A program made the translations under genes and the position numbers. From assembly GCA_002309345.1 (NCBI GenBank), contig DBWZ01000076.1:1-22834 (forward strand): 22,834 bases of DNA. The letters are read 5' to 3'. The stretch is from Pseudobutyrivibrio sp. UBA1225 (GTDB lineage Bacteria > Bacillota > Clostridia > Lachnospirales > Lachnospiraceae). Each line of letters starts with the position of its first letter. Positions within the stretch are counted from its first letter, which is position 1. Below the pieces are notes generated by a model that searched no databases, was not told the DNA's origin, and saw only the letters and a list, made by a program, of their open reading frames with translations. Below, piece by piece: positions 15,635 to 22,787 of this stretch.

Positions 15635-16843
15635 TTATTTATTCAAATCTATCAGCATCTGAACTCGGTTATAGTAGTTGAGCCTAGAGCCACTGTGGTC
15701 GATTTCACCACATGATATGAATCCCTTGCCAGCTAGCTCGCGACCGACACGAGTGTATATTCCCTTGCCACAGGTTTGAAGCGGCATGCAGCCAAAGCTT
15801 TGAACTGCCATGACTTTTGGGCACCCCTCAAGAATGTGACCTGCGCACTCTGCACCGATGAGCCATCCATCGCCGATGTTGTAGCCCATGCTGATGTATG
15901 GTGCCACCTGTTCCTTCAGGGTATAAAAATCCTCCATGGTATAGAAGCCATTTGCTTTAATGGCATTCACCATGGCTTTTTGTATTTTTACAAGATAGTT
16001 TTGAGCAAACTTATAAATAGGGCGAAAAACAGATTTTTCTTCTATCAAATGTGTGTCTATGTAGTAAAGCATGTACCAAGAAACACCGTTAGTATGGGAT
16101 TCGCAGTTGTTGTCCTCAAGATACTTTGGCAAATCCCAATTGCCTAGGTGACTATACTTATGAAAAATCTCTCCTGCTATACCCACCCTTTGTTTACGTT
16201 TTTCATTTAATGGAATAGTTGCAAAATCATCAGATATCTCTTTGAAGCGCTTCTTTAGCCTGCCTACAGTAAGGTGCCTTCCAGTCTTCAAATCCTTAGA
16301 AATAATATCCATCCATTTTTGATATTTCGCGTCAGTATCACCCTTTGTTACTTCATTTGGACGAATATGATTTAAAAGAAGCATTAAGATATCGCCAAAG
16401 AAAACAGAAAAGAGTGCTCGTCTAGCCATCCCCATATCAACCTTCATGGTCTCTGTTTTTTCGATGCCACGGACATTGATATTTACAACAGGAATGTCCT
16501 CAAAGCCTGCTTTTTTAAGAGCTCTTTTTACTGTGGTGATATAGTTTGATCCCCTGCACGCATCGCCGGCTGTTGCCATCAACACCTTAGTTCGGGACAA
16601 ATCGTATTTACCAGATTGCAAAGCATCAACTATTTGTCCCACGTTGCAAATTGCAGGGTAGCACATATCGTTATTGACGTACTTCAACCCCACATTAATT
16701 ATTCCATCCTCATTATCCAAAATCACTGGATGATATTCCTTTGAATAAAAAGCGTATTTCATCAAAGGAAAGTGATAATCCAGCATGGATGGGATAAGAA
16801 GGATGTATTTTTCCCTATCCCTAGATTCATCAATCTTATACAT
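15635..16843 (-). CDS. Stand-alone 2-hydroxyacyl-CoA dehydratase/activase-related protein (COG3581-like)
   Basis: The frame can start at a GTG at 16870, but the ATG at 16841-16843 has a GGGAGA site 5 nt before it, so I use 402 residues. The sequence matches the C-terminal part of the very large acyl-CoA dehydratase activase-related proteins (BcrAD/DUF2229 type): YVNNDMCYPAICNVGQI, TAGDACRGSNYITT, ISMGYNIGDGWLIGAE and a Cys-rich end (GAECAGHILEGC, SFGCMPLQTCGKG, SCGEIDHSG). The conserved cysteines suggest a 4Fe-4S cluster, so an anaerobic redox enzyme is likely. Here it is free-standing, without the ATPase or DUF2229 parts and without HgdA/B/C neighbours. Reaction and substrate are unknown. 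It lies 49 bp after the Nudix gene and is probably co-transcribed with it. Confidence 0.82.
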   Translation of the reverse strand: MYKIDESRDREKYILLIPSMLDYHFPLMKYAFYSKEYHPVILDNEDGIINVGLKYVNNDMCYPAICNVGQIVDALQSGKYDLSRTKVLMATAGDACRGSNYITTVKRALKKAGFEDIPVVNINVRGIEKTETMKVDMGMARRALFSVFFGDILMLLLNHIRPNEVTKGDTDAKYQKWMDIISKDLKTGRHLTVGRLKKRFKEISDDFATIPLNEKRKQRVGIAGEIFHKYSHLGNWDLPKYLEDNNCESHTNGVSWYMLYYIDTHLIEEKSVFRPIYKFAQNYLVKIQKAMVNAIKANGFYTMEDFYTLKEQVAPYISMGYNIGDGWLIGAECAGHILEGCPKVMAVQSFGCMPLQTCGKGIYTRVGRELAGKGFISCGEIDHSGSRLNYYNRVQMLIDLNK

Positions 16844-16892
16844 TATTTCTCCCGTTGTTCCTATTCTCACCTTTTCTGCTTTATTTTTATAG

Positions 16893-17294
16893 CTATTGCA
16901 TTTCAGACTTTATTTTGTCTACTAGCGTGATATCCGCAGGAAGCCAGTCGACTTCATTTATCGTCTCCTTTGTGAGCCACTTTGCCGCCTCATGCTCTTT
17001 GAGCTCCAGATGTCCTTCCATAACCTCGGACCAGAAGCAATCCATAGAAAGATGGAATGTAGGATAATCGTACTCAATAGTATCTATGAGCTCACCAACT
17101 TTTATCTTTGTATCTAGCTCCTCTTGGATTTCCCTCACTAATGCCTGCTGTGGGGTCTCGCCAGTCTCTACCTTTCCACCTGGAAATTCCCAGCCACCCT
17201 TGAAATCTCCATAGCCCCTAGCTGTGGCAAATATTTTGTTTTTGTTTTCGATTGAGTCACAGATGACTGCTGCAACGACTTTTATGGTTTTCAT
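16893..17294 (-). CDS. Nudix hydrolase (MutT/NudG-like)
   Basis: The 133-residue protein has a complete Nudix box at residues 40-61 (GGKVETGE, seven residues, REIQEELD), preceded by GWEFPGG. The usual glycine after EE-x is aspartate (EELDT), a common variant in (deoxy)nucleoside triphosphate pyrophosphohydrolases of the MutT/CTP pyrophosphohydrolase group. Length and the N-terminal MKTIKVVAAVIC strand fit that group; likely nucleotide-pool sanitation. A GAGGAG ribosome site lies 8 nt before the ATG. A promoter can be placed in the 53-bp spacer before it, and the dehydratase-like gene follows in the same direction. Confidence 0.9.
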   Translation of the reverse strand: MKTIKVVAAVICDSIENKNKIFATARGYGDFKGGWEFPGGKVETGETPQQALVREIQEELDTKIKVGELIDTIEYDYPTFHLSMDCFWSEVMEGHLELKEHEAAKWLTKETINEVDWLPADITLVDKIKSEMQ

Positions 17295-17312
17295 ACTTTT
17301 TCTCCTCTTTTC

Positions 17313-17340
17313 ATTTTATTTTGCAACTATTATCAAACAA
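17313..17340 (-). promoter_or_regulatory. Candidate promoter of the Nudix/dehydratase-like pair
   Basis: TTGTTT (17335-17340) and TAAAAT (17313-17318) are 16 bp apart on the minus strand, placing the start just before the GAGGAG ribosome site. No terminator for the helicase gene is seen in this 53-bp spacer, so read-through is also possible. Confidence 0.4.
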
Positions 17341-17347
17341 TTACCTC

Positions 17348-20329
17348 TTACCCTAACTTTCTAGCTTCTTCTACAATGTAGCTCTGTAGGTACTTTAGTA
17401 AATCTTCTCTTACTGGCTGCTTCATTTTAAAAACAAACTTTGTGATGTCTCTTTCTTTTCCACTATTATCCATCTTTTTACCTGGTCTTACTTCTACTAC
17501 ATCAAATTGTCCCATGTAATAGAAATTTTTTTCTGCATCACTCTTTTTTACTAATAAATGCTTCCTTTTAGCAGTGACTACCTCGGCAACATAACTACTA
17601 TTAACACCACGACCAATCTGTGAATCCCATCTAAAGAACAAAGAATCCTCAAATGCATCGGCATAATCTGGTTTACCTTCTACATAATTTTTGTCATCTT
17701 CAACTTGCTCTTTATGATATGTAACAAAAACAAAGGCATCATCTTCTATTCTCTTCATTCCATACATTGTAGAAGATAGATCACGGCCACAGTTCATAAG
17801 CAAACACACTTCACGTCTAGTATATTTTTCATATAATACAAACGGGTTATCATCACTAAAAGCTTCGCTATATTTATCTGTATATCTTTGAAGACCTACT
17901 TTTATAATATCATTTACCTGCTTATAGAATTCCGCGTTTTTATAATTGCACAAATATGATGCCACGCGTCCCACGTGTTCCTTAATCCTTAGTGCATTTG
18001 CGTTTTCATATTTAATTCTTTCCTCGTCTTTGCTTACAAACCGTCCTTCTAATAACTCTATACCCTTGTTAAATGCTTCTTGCTTCAATTCTTGATTATA
18101 TCTATCTTCAATTAATCTTTTAATCTCAGAATAACTAGTCTCTGCTTCGTCTACAAACCTCCGCAATATCTCTAGCTCAAGAGGCCTTACGCCTCCTAAA
18201 ACTGTTTTAGACAAATATTCTAAAGTTATTTTTTCATCATCCGTTATAGTATCTTTATATTTTTCAGCTTCTACATCTAATAGAAAATCCTGATATGTCT
18301 TATACTCCTGAATAATTAGCAACGGGTCTATTTCACCATTTTCATAAAAATCAATCATGTATGGTACTCGGCCCAACCTATTCTTTAACGAAACATAGCT
18401 TTCCCTAATGATAGATTTCATTCCTTTGATCCTATCAATAGAAGAAAAAATTTTTTCCTTCGCTATTTCATCAAAATGTACTGTTGATGCTCCTGGAATT
18501 ATATTACATCCGCTTATTACATATTTTCTTATAGTGTCTTGATTATAAGTTCGGTCTCCGGATAAAGCTATCGGAATCATAAAATTATTATTATAATTTC
18601 CAATAAAATCAAGAATAACTACAAACTCTTTGCTTTCTGCTTTCCTCAATCCTCTACCTAATTGCTGGATAAACACTATTGGAGATTGAGTTGGTCTAAG
18701 CATTATTACCTGATTTACCTCAACTATATCAACACCTTCGTTTAATATATCTACCGAGATAATATAATCTAATGGCTCCCCATAAGTTACAACATCATCT
18801 TCTTCCATAGCAAGTCTATCAAATGCTTTTTCTCTATCTACCGAAGATGTATTCGAGTCCAGTGCTATAGTTCTATAGTTTCTTCCTGTTTCAGGATTAA
18901 TTGTTAAATTCATTGCCTCTGAAAGCAATCGAGCCTCTTCGCGGCGACTACAAAAAATAAGACCTTTTACTCTACTACCAGAATAACCATAATAATTTGA
19001 CTGCTCAATTATATGTTTTATTCGCTCTTCACTAGTCAGCTGATTAATATTAGCATTTTTATTATCACCCAAATAGTCTAAATCTGTGATACCGAAATAA
19101 TGAAACGGACAAAGCAAATCTTCTTCCATTGCCTGCTGTAATCTTATTTCATATGCTATTTGATGGTTAAATACCTCATACACATTATTTTCTACAATGT
19201 TATCATCTCGTTTGTCAGGTGTAGCTGTCATCCCCAACCAAAGTTTTGGTTTAAAGTATTCCATTATAGTTTGATATGAGTTGTTTGGTGAATGATGAGC
19301 CTCATCAAGAATTATGCAATCAAAATCTAATGGCTTGTATTTTTCTATATGCTCTTTTTTGCTTAATGTTTGAACTGTCGCAAATACAAAATCTGCATTA
19401 TACTCTCTTGCTCCACCTCCAACAATGCCCAATGAACGTGTACTTCCAAATACATCTTTGTAGGCTTTCTTAGATTGTTTTGCTAATTGTTCTCTATGAA
19501 CTAAAAAAAGTATTCTCTTATATTTTAGATCTCGCACTGCGAAAGCTGATGCGTAGGTCTTTCCCGTACCTGTAGCAGATATTAAAAGTGCTTTATTTTC
19601 TCCGGCTTTAATAATTTTATATAAATTATTGATAAAAGCTACCTGCATAGAATTCGGCTTTAACTCATAAGCTCTAATATCAACAGGATTTTCGCTTATA
19701 GCTATTTTCTTCTGTTGCTTAACTATCTCATATTTCTTTTTATAGTTTTCAAAAAAATCTTCAAACCCTAACGCATATTTTGAATTCCAGAATTCATTAA
19801 ATTCTTTTAATACATCCTTTGCTACTTCTCCCTCAGCTGTAGAAATAATTCTAGTATTCCACTCTTTATTTACAGTTAAAGCTGTTCTAGTAATATTTGA
19901 ACTTCCGATAATTATGCTATATATTTCATTCCTTTCAAATATATATCCCTTTGTATGAAAAGCATTTCCAGCTGATTCAACATCATACATTTTTAACGTA
20001 ATATTATTTAAATCATTAAGCTTCTTTAATGCCTGTGGTTCAGAAAACATTAAATAATTCGTTGTCAGTATTTCTCCTGGAACATTCCTTTTCTCCAATT
20101 CCTTCAGCGTCATTAATAACGCTTCTATTCCACCGGAAGTGATAAATGCGACGCTTATCTGAAATTTTTTACACTTTAAAAGCTCATCATCTATTGCTGA
20201 TAAAACCTTTTTTCCTTCTTTATAATTGTTTGATATGAACTGCGGACGATATTCCATATTTGATGCCAAAGAACTATCTATATATGCAGTATATAATCCT
20301 TCCCTAATTGCCTCATATTTTTCGCCCAT
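17348..20329 (-). CDS. PLD-nuclease / superfamily 2 helicase / DUF3427 protein (defence-type)
   Basis: The 993-residue protein has three regions. Residues 20-185 form a phospholipase D-like nuclease domain with one HxK motif (FHTKG, H125/K127) and GSSN (142-145); a single HKD-type half-site implies dimerisation. Residues 215-590 are an SF2 helicase with Walker A SATGTGKT (251-258), DEAH (342-345), motif III MTATP (367-371), motif V NEGVDI (530-535) and motif VI QQLGRGLRK (555-563). The C-terminal part, roughly 700-985, matches DUF3427 (LMNCGRDLSSTMYGMKR, FRWDSQIGRG). The layout is known from restriction-like and antiviral proteins, but this subfamily's exact activity is not established. It has its own promoter of the class shared with the MNT/HEPN pair, is AT-rich, and looks horizontally acquired. 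No methyltransferase is adjacent, which argues against a simple restriction-modification system. Confidence 0.88.
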   Translation of the reverse strand: MGEKYEAIREGLYTAYIDSSLASNMEYRPQFISNNYKEGKKVLSAIDDELLKCKKFQISVAFITSGGIEALLMTLKELEKRNVPGEILTTNYLMFSEPQALKKLNDLNNITLKMYDVESAGNAFHTKGYIFERNEIYSIIIGSSNITRTALTVNKEWNTRIISTAEGEVAKDVLKEFNEFWNSKYALGFEDFFENYKKKYEIVKQQKKIAISENPVDIRAYELKPNSMQVAFINNLYKIIKAGENKALLISATGTGKTYASAFAVRDLKYKRILFLVHREQLAKQSKKAYKDVFGSTRSLGIVGGGAREYNADFVFATVQTLSKKEHIEKYKPLDFDCIILDEAHHSPNNSYQTIMEYFKPKLWLGMTATPDKRDDNIVENNVYEVFNHQIAYEIRLQQAMEEDLLCPFHYFGITDLDYLGDNKNANINQLTSEERIKHIIEQSNYYGYSGSRVKGLIFCSRREEARLLSEAMNLTINPETGRNYRTIALDSNTSSVDREKAFDRLAMEEDDVVTYGEPLDYIISVDILNEGVDIVEVNQVIMLRPTQSPIVFIQQLGRGLRKAESKEFVVILDFIGNYNNNFMIPIALSGDRTYNQDTIRKYVISGCNIIPGASTVHFDEIAKEKIFSSIDRIKGMKSIIRESYVSLKNRLGRVPYMIDFYENGEIDPLLIIQEYKTYQDFLLDVEAEKYKDTITDDEKITLEYLSKTVLGGVRPLELEILRRFVDEAETSYSEIKRLIEDRYNQELKQEAFNKGIELLEGRFVSKDEERIKYENANALRIKEHVGRVASYLCNYKNAEFYKQVNDIIKVGLQRYTDKYSEAFSDDNPFVLYEKYTRREVCLLMNCGRDLSSTMYGMKRIEDDAFVFVTYHKEQVEDDKNYVEGKPDYADAFEDSLFFRWDSQIGRGVNSSYVAEVVTAKRKHLLVKKSDAEKNFYYMGQFDVVEVRPGKKMDNSGKERDITKFVFKMKQPVREDLLKYLQSYIVEEARKLG

Positions 20330-20364
20330 ATAAAAACCCCTTGTATTTTATATTGTTTTCTTCG

Positions 20365-20393
20365 ATTTTAGCATAAAACACAATGGCAGTCAC
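20365..20393 (-). promoter_or_regulatory. Promoter of the PLD-helicase gene (shared cassette)
   Basis: Minus strand: -35 GTGACT (20388-20393), 17-bp spacer, extended -10 ATGCTAAAAT (-10 proper 20365-20370). About 36 of 44 aligned positions match the MNT/HEPN promoter, including the spacer. The start would lie about 30 nt before the helicase ATG. Confidence 0.8.
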
Positions 20394-20410
20394 TTTGAGA
20401 CATAATGCAA

Positions 20411-20449
20411 AAAAATACAATCCCAATCATTCTCTAGGATTGTATTTTT
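20411..20449. terminator. Bidirectional terminator after the AAA-DUF4143 gene
   Basis: A 13-bp perfect stem (20411-20423 with 20437-20449) whose A/T-rich ends give a run of seven Ts on the minus strand after the hairpin. It lies 14 bp past the AAA-DUF4143 stop and just upstream of the helicase promoter, insulating the two units. Confidence 0.85.
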
Positions 20450-20462
20450 GATATTATTTCAA

Positions 20463-21815
20463 TTACAGACATATAGTCATATATAATGGAATATAATGGA
20501 TACCGCTTTCAAACTTATAATCTTTTGAATATACAATATAGCTATCTTCCATTTTTATTTGATATTTTTTCTTCAGATTATCAAAAGATTTGTGAGTTTT
20601 ATAGCTAGATGACTTTACTTCAATTGGGCATATTTTTTTCTTTTTTACAATCAAAAAGTCTATTTCATATTTTTTTTCTTTATCATTATCACCTGTTTTG
20701 TACAAAAACTCATGAAAATACAAATTATACCCTCTAGCAACCAACGCTTGAGCAACGGCGTTCTCAGCAATCATTCCCTGATTTAAAGAAAGCTTATTGA
20801 AAATTAAAGCTTTATATATGTCTTCATCTGTATCATCGCGATTACTCATCATCTGGGTTACGAGTAGTCCAGTATCTCCCATGTATAATTTAAAATTACT
20901 TCTATCAGCAAATGCCTCAAAATCAACTTCTGGCTCCGTAACATTAATGCATTCATTGCCAATCATAGACTCATCAATAAAACTAACAGAATCCATATAA
21001 TCTCTATATCTTGCATTTTTGTCCACCTTAGAAAATCTAAAGTGCGAATTATGATTTTGAAGCTGTTCAGGAATAGTAGAAAAAATCACAGATGCTTTTT
21101 CCCTATTTTCCTCATCATTTTTCTTTAAATCATCTTTATAAAGACTGATAATATTTCGTTTTACATAATCAATCTTTTCGTAGGAATCACCTTTTACAAA
21201 AGATTCTACAGCTTGTGGCATACCTCCAACAGCCATATATTCACGATATTTCTGCATTATTTTACGATGGGCAGATTCGCCTAAAGGCTTTCTAGCATCA
21301 AAATTTTCACGGATAATTTTAGCTGTAACTCTGTCTCCCTGTGCCCATAGATATTCTTCAAAATCCATAGGGTACATTTTTATTTTTTCTTCCTCTGAAG
21401 GAATTAAAATATCTCTAACATTGCGTTTTATAGATATAAGCGAACCCGTTTCAATAAAATCATATCTTCCATCTTTTACAAGCTGCTTAATTGACTGTCT
21501 AGCAAATGGAAAAAACTGCACCTCATCGAAAATAATAACTGCATTTCTTTCTGGTAATTCTTTGCCTTTTTCCAAGAATAAATTTCTATAAAAAACATTC
21601 AAATTGCTGATATTTTGCTTGAAATTATCCCGTATTTCATCCCCTTCTATGGAAAAATCAATAAGGATATAATCTCTATATTCATTTCTCGCAAACTCTT
21701 CAACAATCGTACTTTTACCAATTCGTCTAGCCCCTTCAACCAAAATGGCCGATGAGCCATTTGAAATGTTTTTCCACTCAAGAAGTTTATTATATATTTT
21801 TCGCTCAAATACCAT
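20463..21815 (-). CDS. AAA-family ATPase with C-terminal DUF4143 domain
   Basis: The 450-residue protein has Walker A GARRIGKST (28-36), Walker B VIIFDEVQ (93-100, D97-E98), an ETGSLIS sensor-like segment and the MYPMDFEEYLWA motif typical of AAA_14 ATPases. Near the C-terminus YEIDFLIVKKKKICPIEVKSS has the D...ExK arrangement of a PDDEXK-type nuclease fold seen in DUF4143. These proteins are abundant in Clostridia and Bacteroidetes, often in variable or mobile regions; their function is not established, and roles in defence or DNA transactions are proposed. A GGGAGG ribosome site lies before the ATG. The promoter overlaps a four-copy repeat array (21852-21963), which suggests regulation by a bound protein, possibly itself. 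It is a single-gene unit closed by a terminator. Confidence 0.88.
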   Translation of the reverse strand: MVFERKIYNKLLEWKNISNGSSAILVEGARRIGKSTIVEEFARNEYRDYILIDFSIEGDEIRDNFKQNISNLNVFYRNLFLEKGKELPERNAVIIFDEVQFFPFARQSIKQLVKDGRYDFIETGSLISIKRNVRDILIPSEEEKIKMYPMDFEEYLWAQGDRVTAKIIRENFDARKPLGESAHRKIMQKYREYMAVGGMPQAVESFVKGDSYEKIDYVKRNIISLYKDDLKKNDEENREKASVIFSTIPEQLQNHNSHFRFSKVDKNARYRDYMDSVSFIDESMIGNECINVTEPEVDFEAFADRSNFKLYMGDTGLLVTQMMSNRDDTDEDIYKALIFNKLSLNQGMIAENAVAQALVARGYNLYFHEFLYKTGDNDKEKKYEIDFLIVKKKKICPIEVKSSSYKTHKSFDNLKKKYQIKMEDSYIVYSKDYKFESGIHYIPLYMTICL

Positions 21816-21845
21816 ATCTAAGCCTCCCTAACTTAAGTATATAGT

Positions 21846-21851
21846 ATTATA
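21846..21851 (-). promoter_or_regulatory. -10 box of the AAA-DUF4143 gene
   Basis: A consensus TATAAT on the minus strand ~31 bp before the ATG. The nearest repeat copy (21852-21864) directly abuts it and fills the position where spacer and -35 would be; no consensus -35 is present, so the promoter may depend on, or be blocked by, whatever binds the repeats. Confidence 0.65.
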
Positions 21852-21963
21852 TTTTCACGAATTTTACAATTGTTATTGCGTGTTTTTTCACGAATTTCCA
21901 ATTTTTAACTTCGCTGTTTTTCACGAATTTCGATTTTTTAAACGAGAGGTTTTTCACGAATTT
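21852..21963. repeat. Four 13-bp direct repeats at exact 33-bp spacing
   Basis: The 13-mer TTTTCACGAATTT occurs at 21852-21864, 21885-21897, 21918-21930 and 21951-21963, each start exactly 33 bp from the last. Similarity extends a few bases to both sides (preceding T-run, following CCAATTT in two copies), while the remaining ~12-15 bases of each unit differ. Spacing of about three helical turns puts all copies on nearly the same DNA face. The array lies between two divergent genes and touches the AAA-DUF4143 -10 box. Confidence 0.9.
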
Positions 21964-22045
21964 CCAATTTGTTTGTATCAATGTCGGTCTATGAACATTA
22001 AGATTTTTACTCAGTTCTTTAAAACTATATATTTTCTATGTGTTT

Positions 22046-22054
22046 TGTTATAAT
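22046..22054 (+). promoter_or_regulatory. Extended -10 promoter of the secreted protein gene
   Basis: TGT followed by a consensus TATAAT (22049-22054) lies 36 bp before the ATG at 22091. No clear -35 is present, as is usual for extended -10 promoters. Its position inside the longer open frame supports the downstream start codon. Confidence 0.6.
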
Positions 22055-22090
22055 ATGCCTTGTTGCTTAGTAAAATATTTGGAGGATATC

Positions 22091-22567
22091 ATGAAAACTA
22101 AATTTTTATCAATTATGTTAACTAGCTTTTTAGCAGTAGGTTTATTTGGAAACACAGTTTATGCAAAAGAAACAGATAGTAATAACAAGAAAACCTTTTA
22201 TATTGGTAGTTTGAAGAAAGGTGATTTAATGCTCTGGGATGTTTGTTCCCAATGCTCAAATACTTTTTCTGTAACGATTAGAGATGATGATACGATATAT
22301 GCAGATATCGACAAAGACACTTCCGAAAAAGAGCTAGATATATTATCCCATGATTCAGCCTTTTATGAAGGCGGCAGCAATTTACGCATTGAGGTAGAAT
22401 ATTATGGCTCTTCTGTTAACCTAAAGAAGGCCCATGCTTCTGGGGCTATTAAAAATGAAAAGAAAAAAACTATTGGATATATTTATACCTACAATCTAGA
22501 AGATTTTGATGACGAGGATTATAACGATGCTGTAATTACTCTCACATCTTGGAAGAAACATGGTTAG
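22091..22567 (+). CDS. Small secreted protein, unknown function
   Basis: The frame opens at 22040, but the ATG at 22091 has a perfect GGAGG 5 nt before it, is followed directly by a signal peptide, and lies downstream of the -10 box, so the product has 158 residues. MKTKFLSIMLTSFLAVGLFG followed by NTVYA gives a clear signal peptide with cleavage expected after YA (about residue 25). The mature part (~133 residues) is polar and beta-rich in character, with a CSQC cysteine pair and an acidic DFDDEDYND segment near the C-terminus. I recognise no family. It is divergent from the AAA-DUF4143 gene and shares the repeat-bearing intergenic region with it. Confidence 0.75.
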   Translation: MKTKFLSIMLTSFLAVGLFGNTVYAKETDSNNKKTFYIGSLKKGDLMLWDVCSQCSNTFSVTIRDDDTIYADIDKDTSEKELDILSHDSAFYEGGSNLRIEVEYYGSSVNLKKAHASGAIKNEKKKTIGYIYTYNLEDFDDEDYNDAVITLTSWKKHG

Positions 22568-22599
22568 AATTTAATTTTTTGCATAGAAAAAGGCTCTAC

Positions 22600-22623
22600 T
22601 TTTGGCACCCGCGGGTGCCAAAA
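22600..22623. repeat. Perfect 24-bp palindrome
   Basis: A fully self-complementary 24-mer (TTTTGGCACCCG and its reverse complement) lies 32 bp after the secreted protein stop codon. It could end that transcript as a GC-rich hairpin, but no T-run follows on either strand. A dyad-symmetric protein-binding site is the alternative. Confidence 0.85.
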
Positions 22624-22650
22624 TAAAGTATTAATTGAATTGCTTTTCCT

Positions 22651-22787
22651 GTAGCAGTCACTCTGAGAAATGCTACCGCATTTCCCAGAGGATACGGCTG
22701 TCGCCGTATCCCACATAAAAAAAGAAGCCAAGCTCTGCGGAAAATAAATTTTCCTCGAACTTGACTTCTTCTTTTATGTGCTGCTAC
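22651..22787. other. Sequence able to fold into a three-armed cloverleaf
   Basis: A closing stem GTAGCAG (22651-22657) / CTGCTAC (22781-22787) encloses three hairpins with almost no unpaired bases between them. Arm A pairs 22661-22672 with 22679-22690 (11 pairs, one mismatch). Arm B is GATACGGC-TGTC-GCCGTATC (22691-22710). Arm C pairs 22712-22732 with 22760-22780 (with mismatches) and is topped by GGAAAA-TAAA-TTTTCC (22739-22754). It is far too large for a tRNA and has no coding frame of note. It may be a structured non-coding RNA or, more likely, a non-autonomous mobile repeat; the short palindrome CGTAGCTACG (22792-22801) follows. Confidence 0.65.

Noticed and set aside
16844..16870. GTG start for the dehydratase-like gene
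   Set aside because: There is no properly spaced ribosome site before the GTG, whereas GGGAGA precedes the ATG at 16841-16843 by 5 nt.
17348..20329. Type III restriction subunit or type I HsdR
   Set aside because: The N-terminal PLD domain, DUF3427-like C-terminus and lack of any adjacent methyltransferase or specificity subunit do not fit classical restriction-modification.
21852..21987. Possible small CRISPR array from the 33-bp periodic repeats
   Set aside because: The exactly conserved part is only 13 bp, the variable part is ~12-20 bp and partly similar between units, there are no cas genes, and the array sits on a promoter. It fits operator or iteron repeats, not CRISPR.
22040..22090. 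Upstream ATG start for the secreted protein
   Set aside because: It would place the start codon before the -10 box and bury the signal peptide; GGAGG precedes the ATG at 22091.
22633..22661. Fourth copy of the shared promoter cassette, based on AGTCAC at 22656-22661
   Set aside because: The -10 at the right distance is TCAATT (3/6), the spacer does not match, and no minus-strand gene lies downstream; only the -35 flank is shared.
22651..22787. tRNA-like cloverleaf
   Set aside because: Arms are far longer than tRNA arms, there is no T-loop GTTCRA sequence in place, no anticodon arm of 5 bp with a 7-nt loop, and no CCA or typical acceptor stem.
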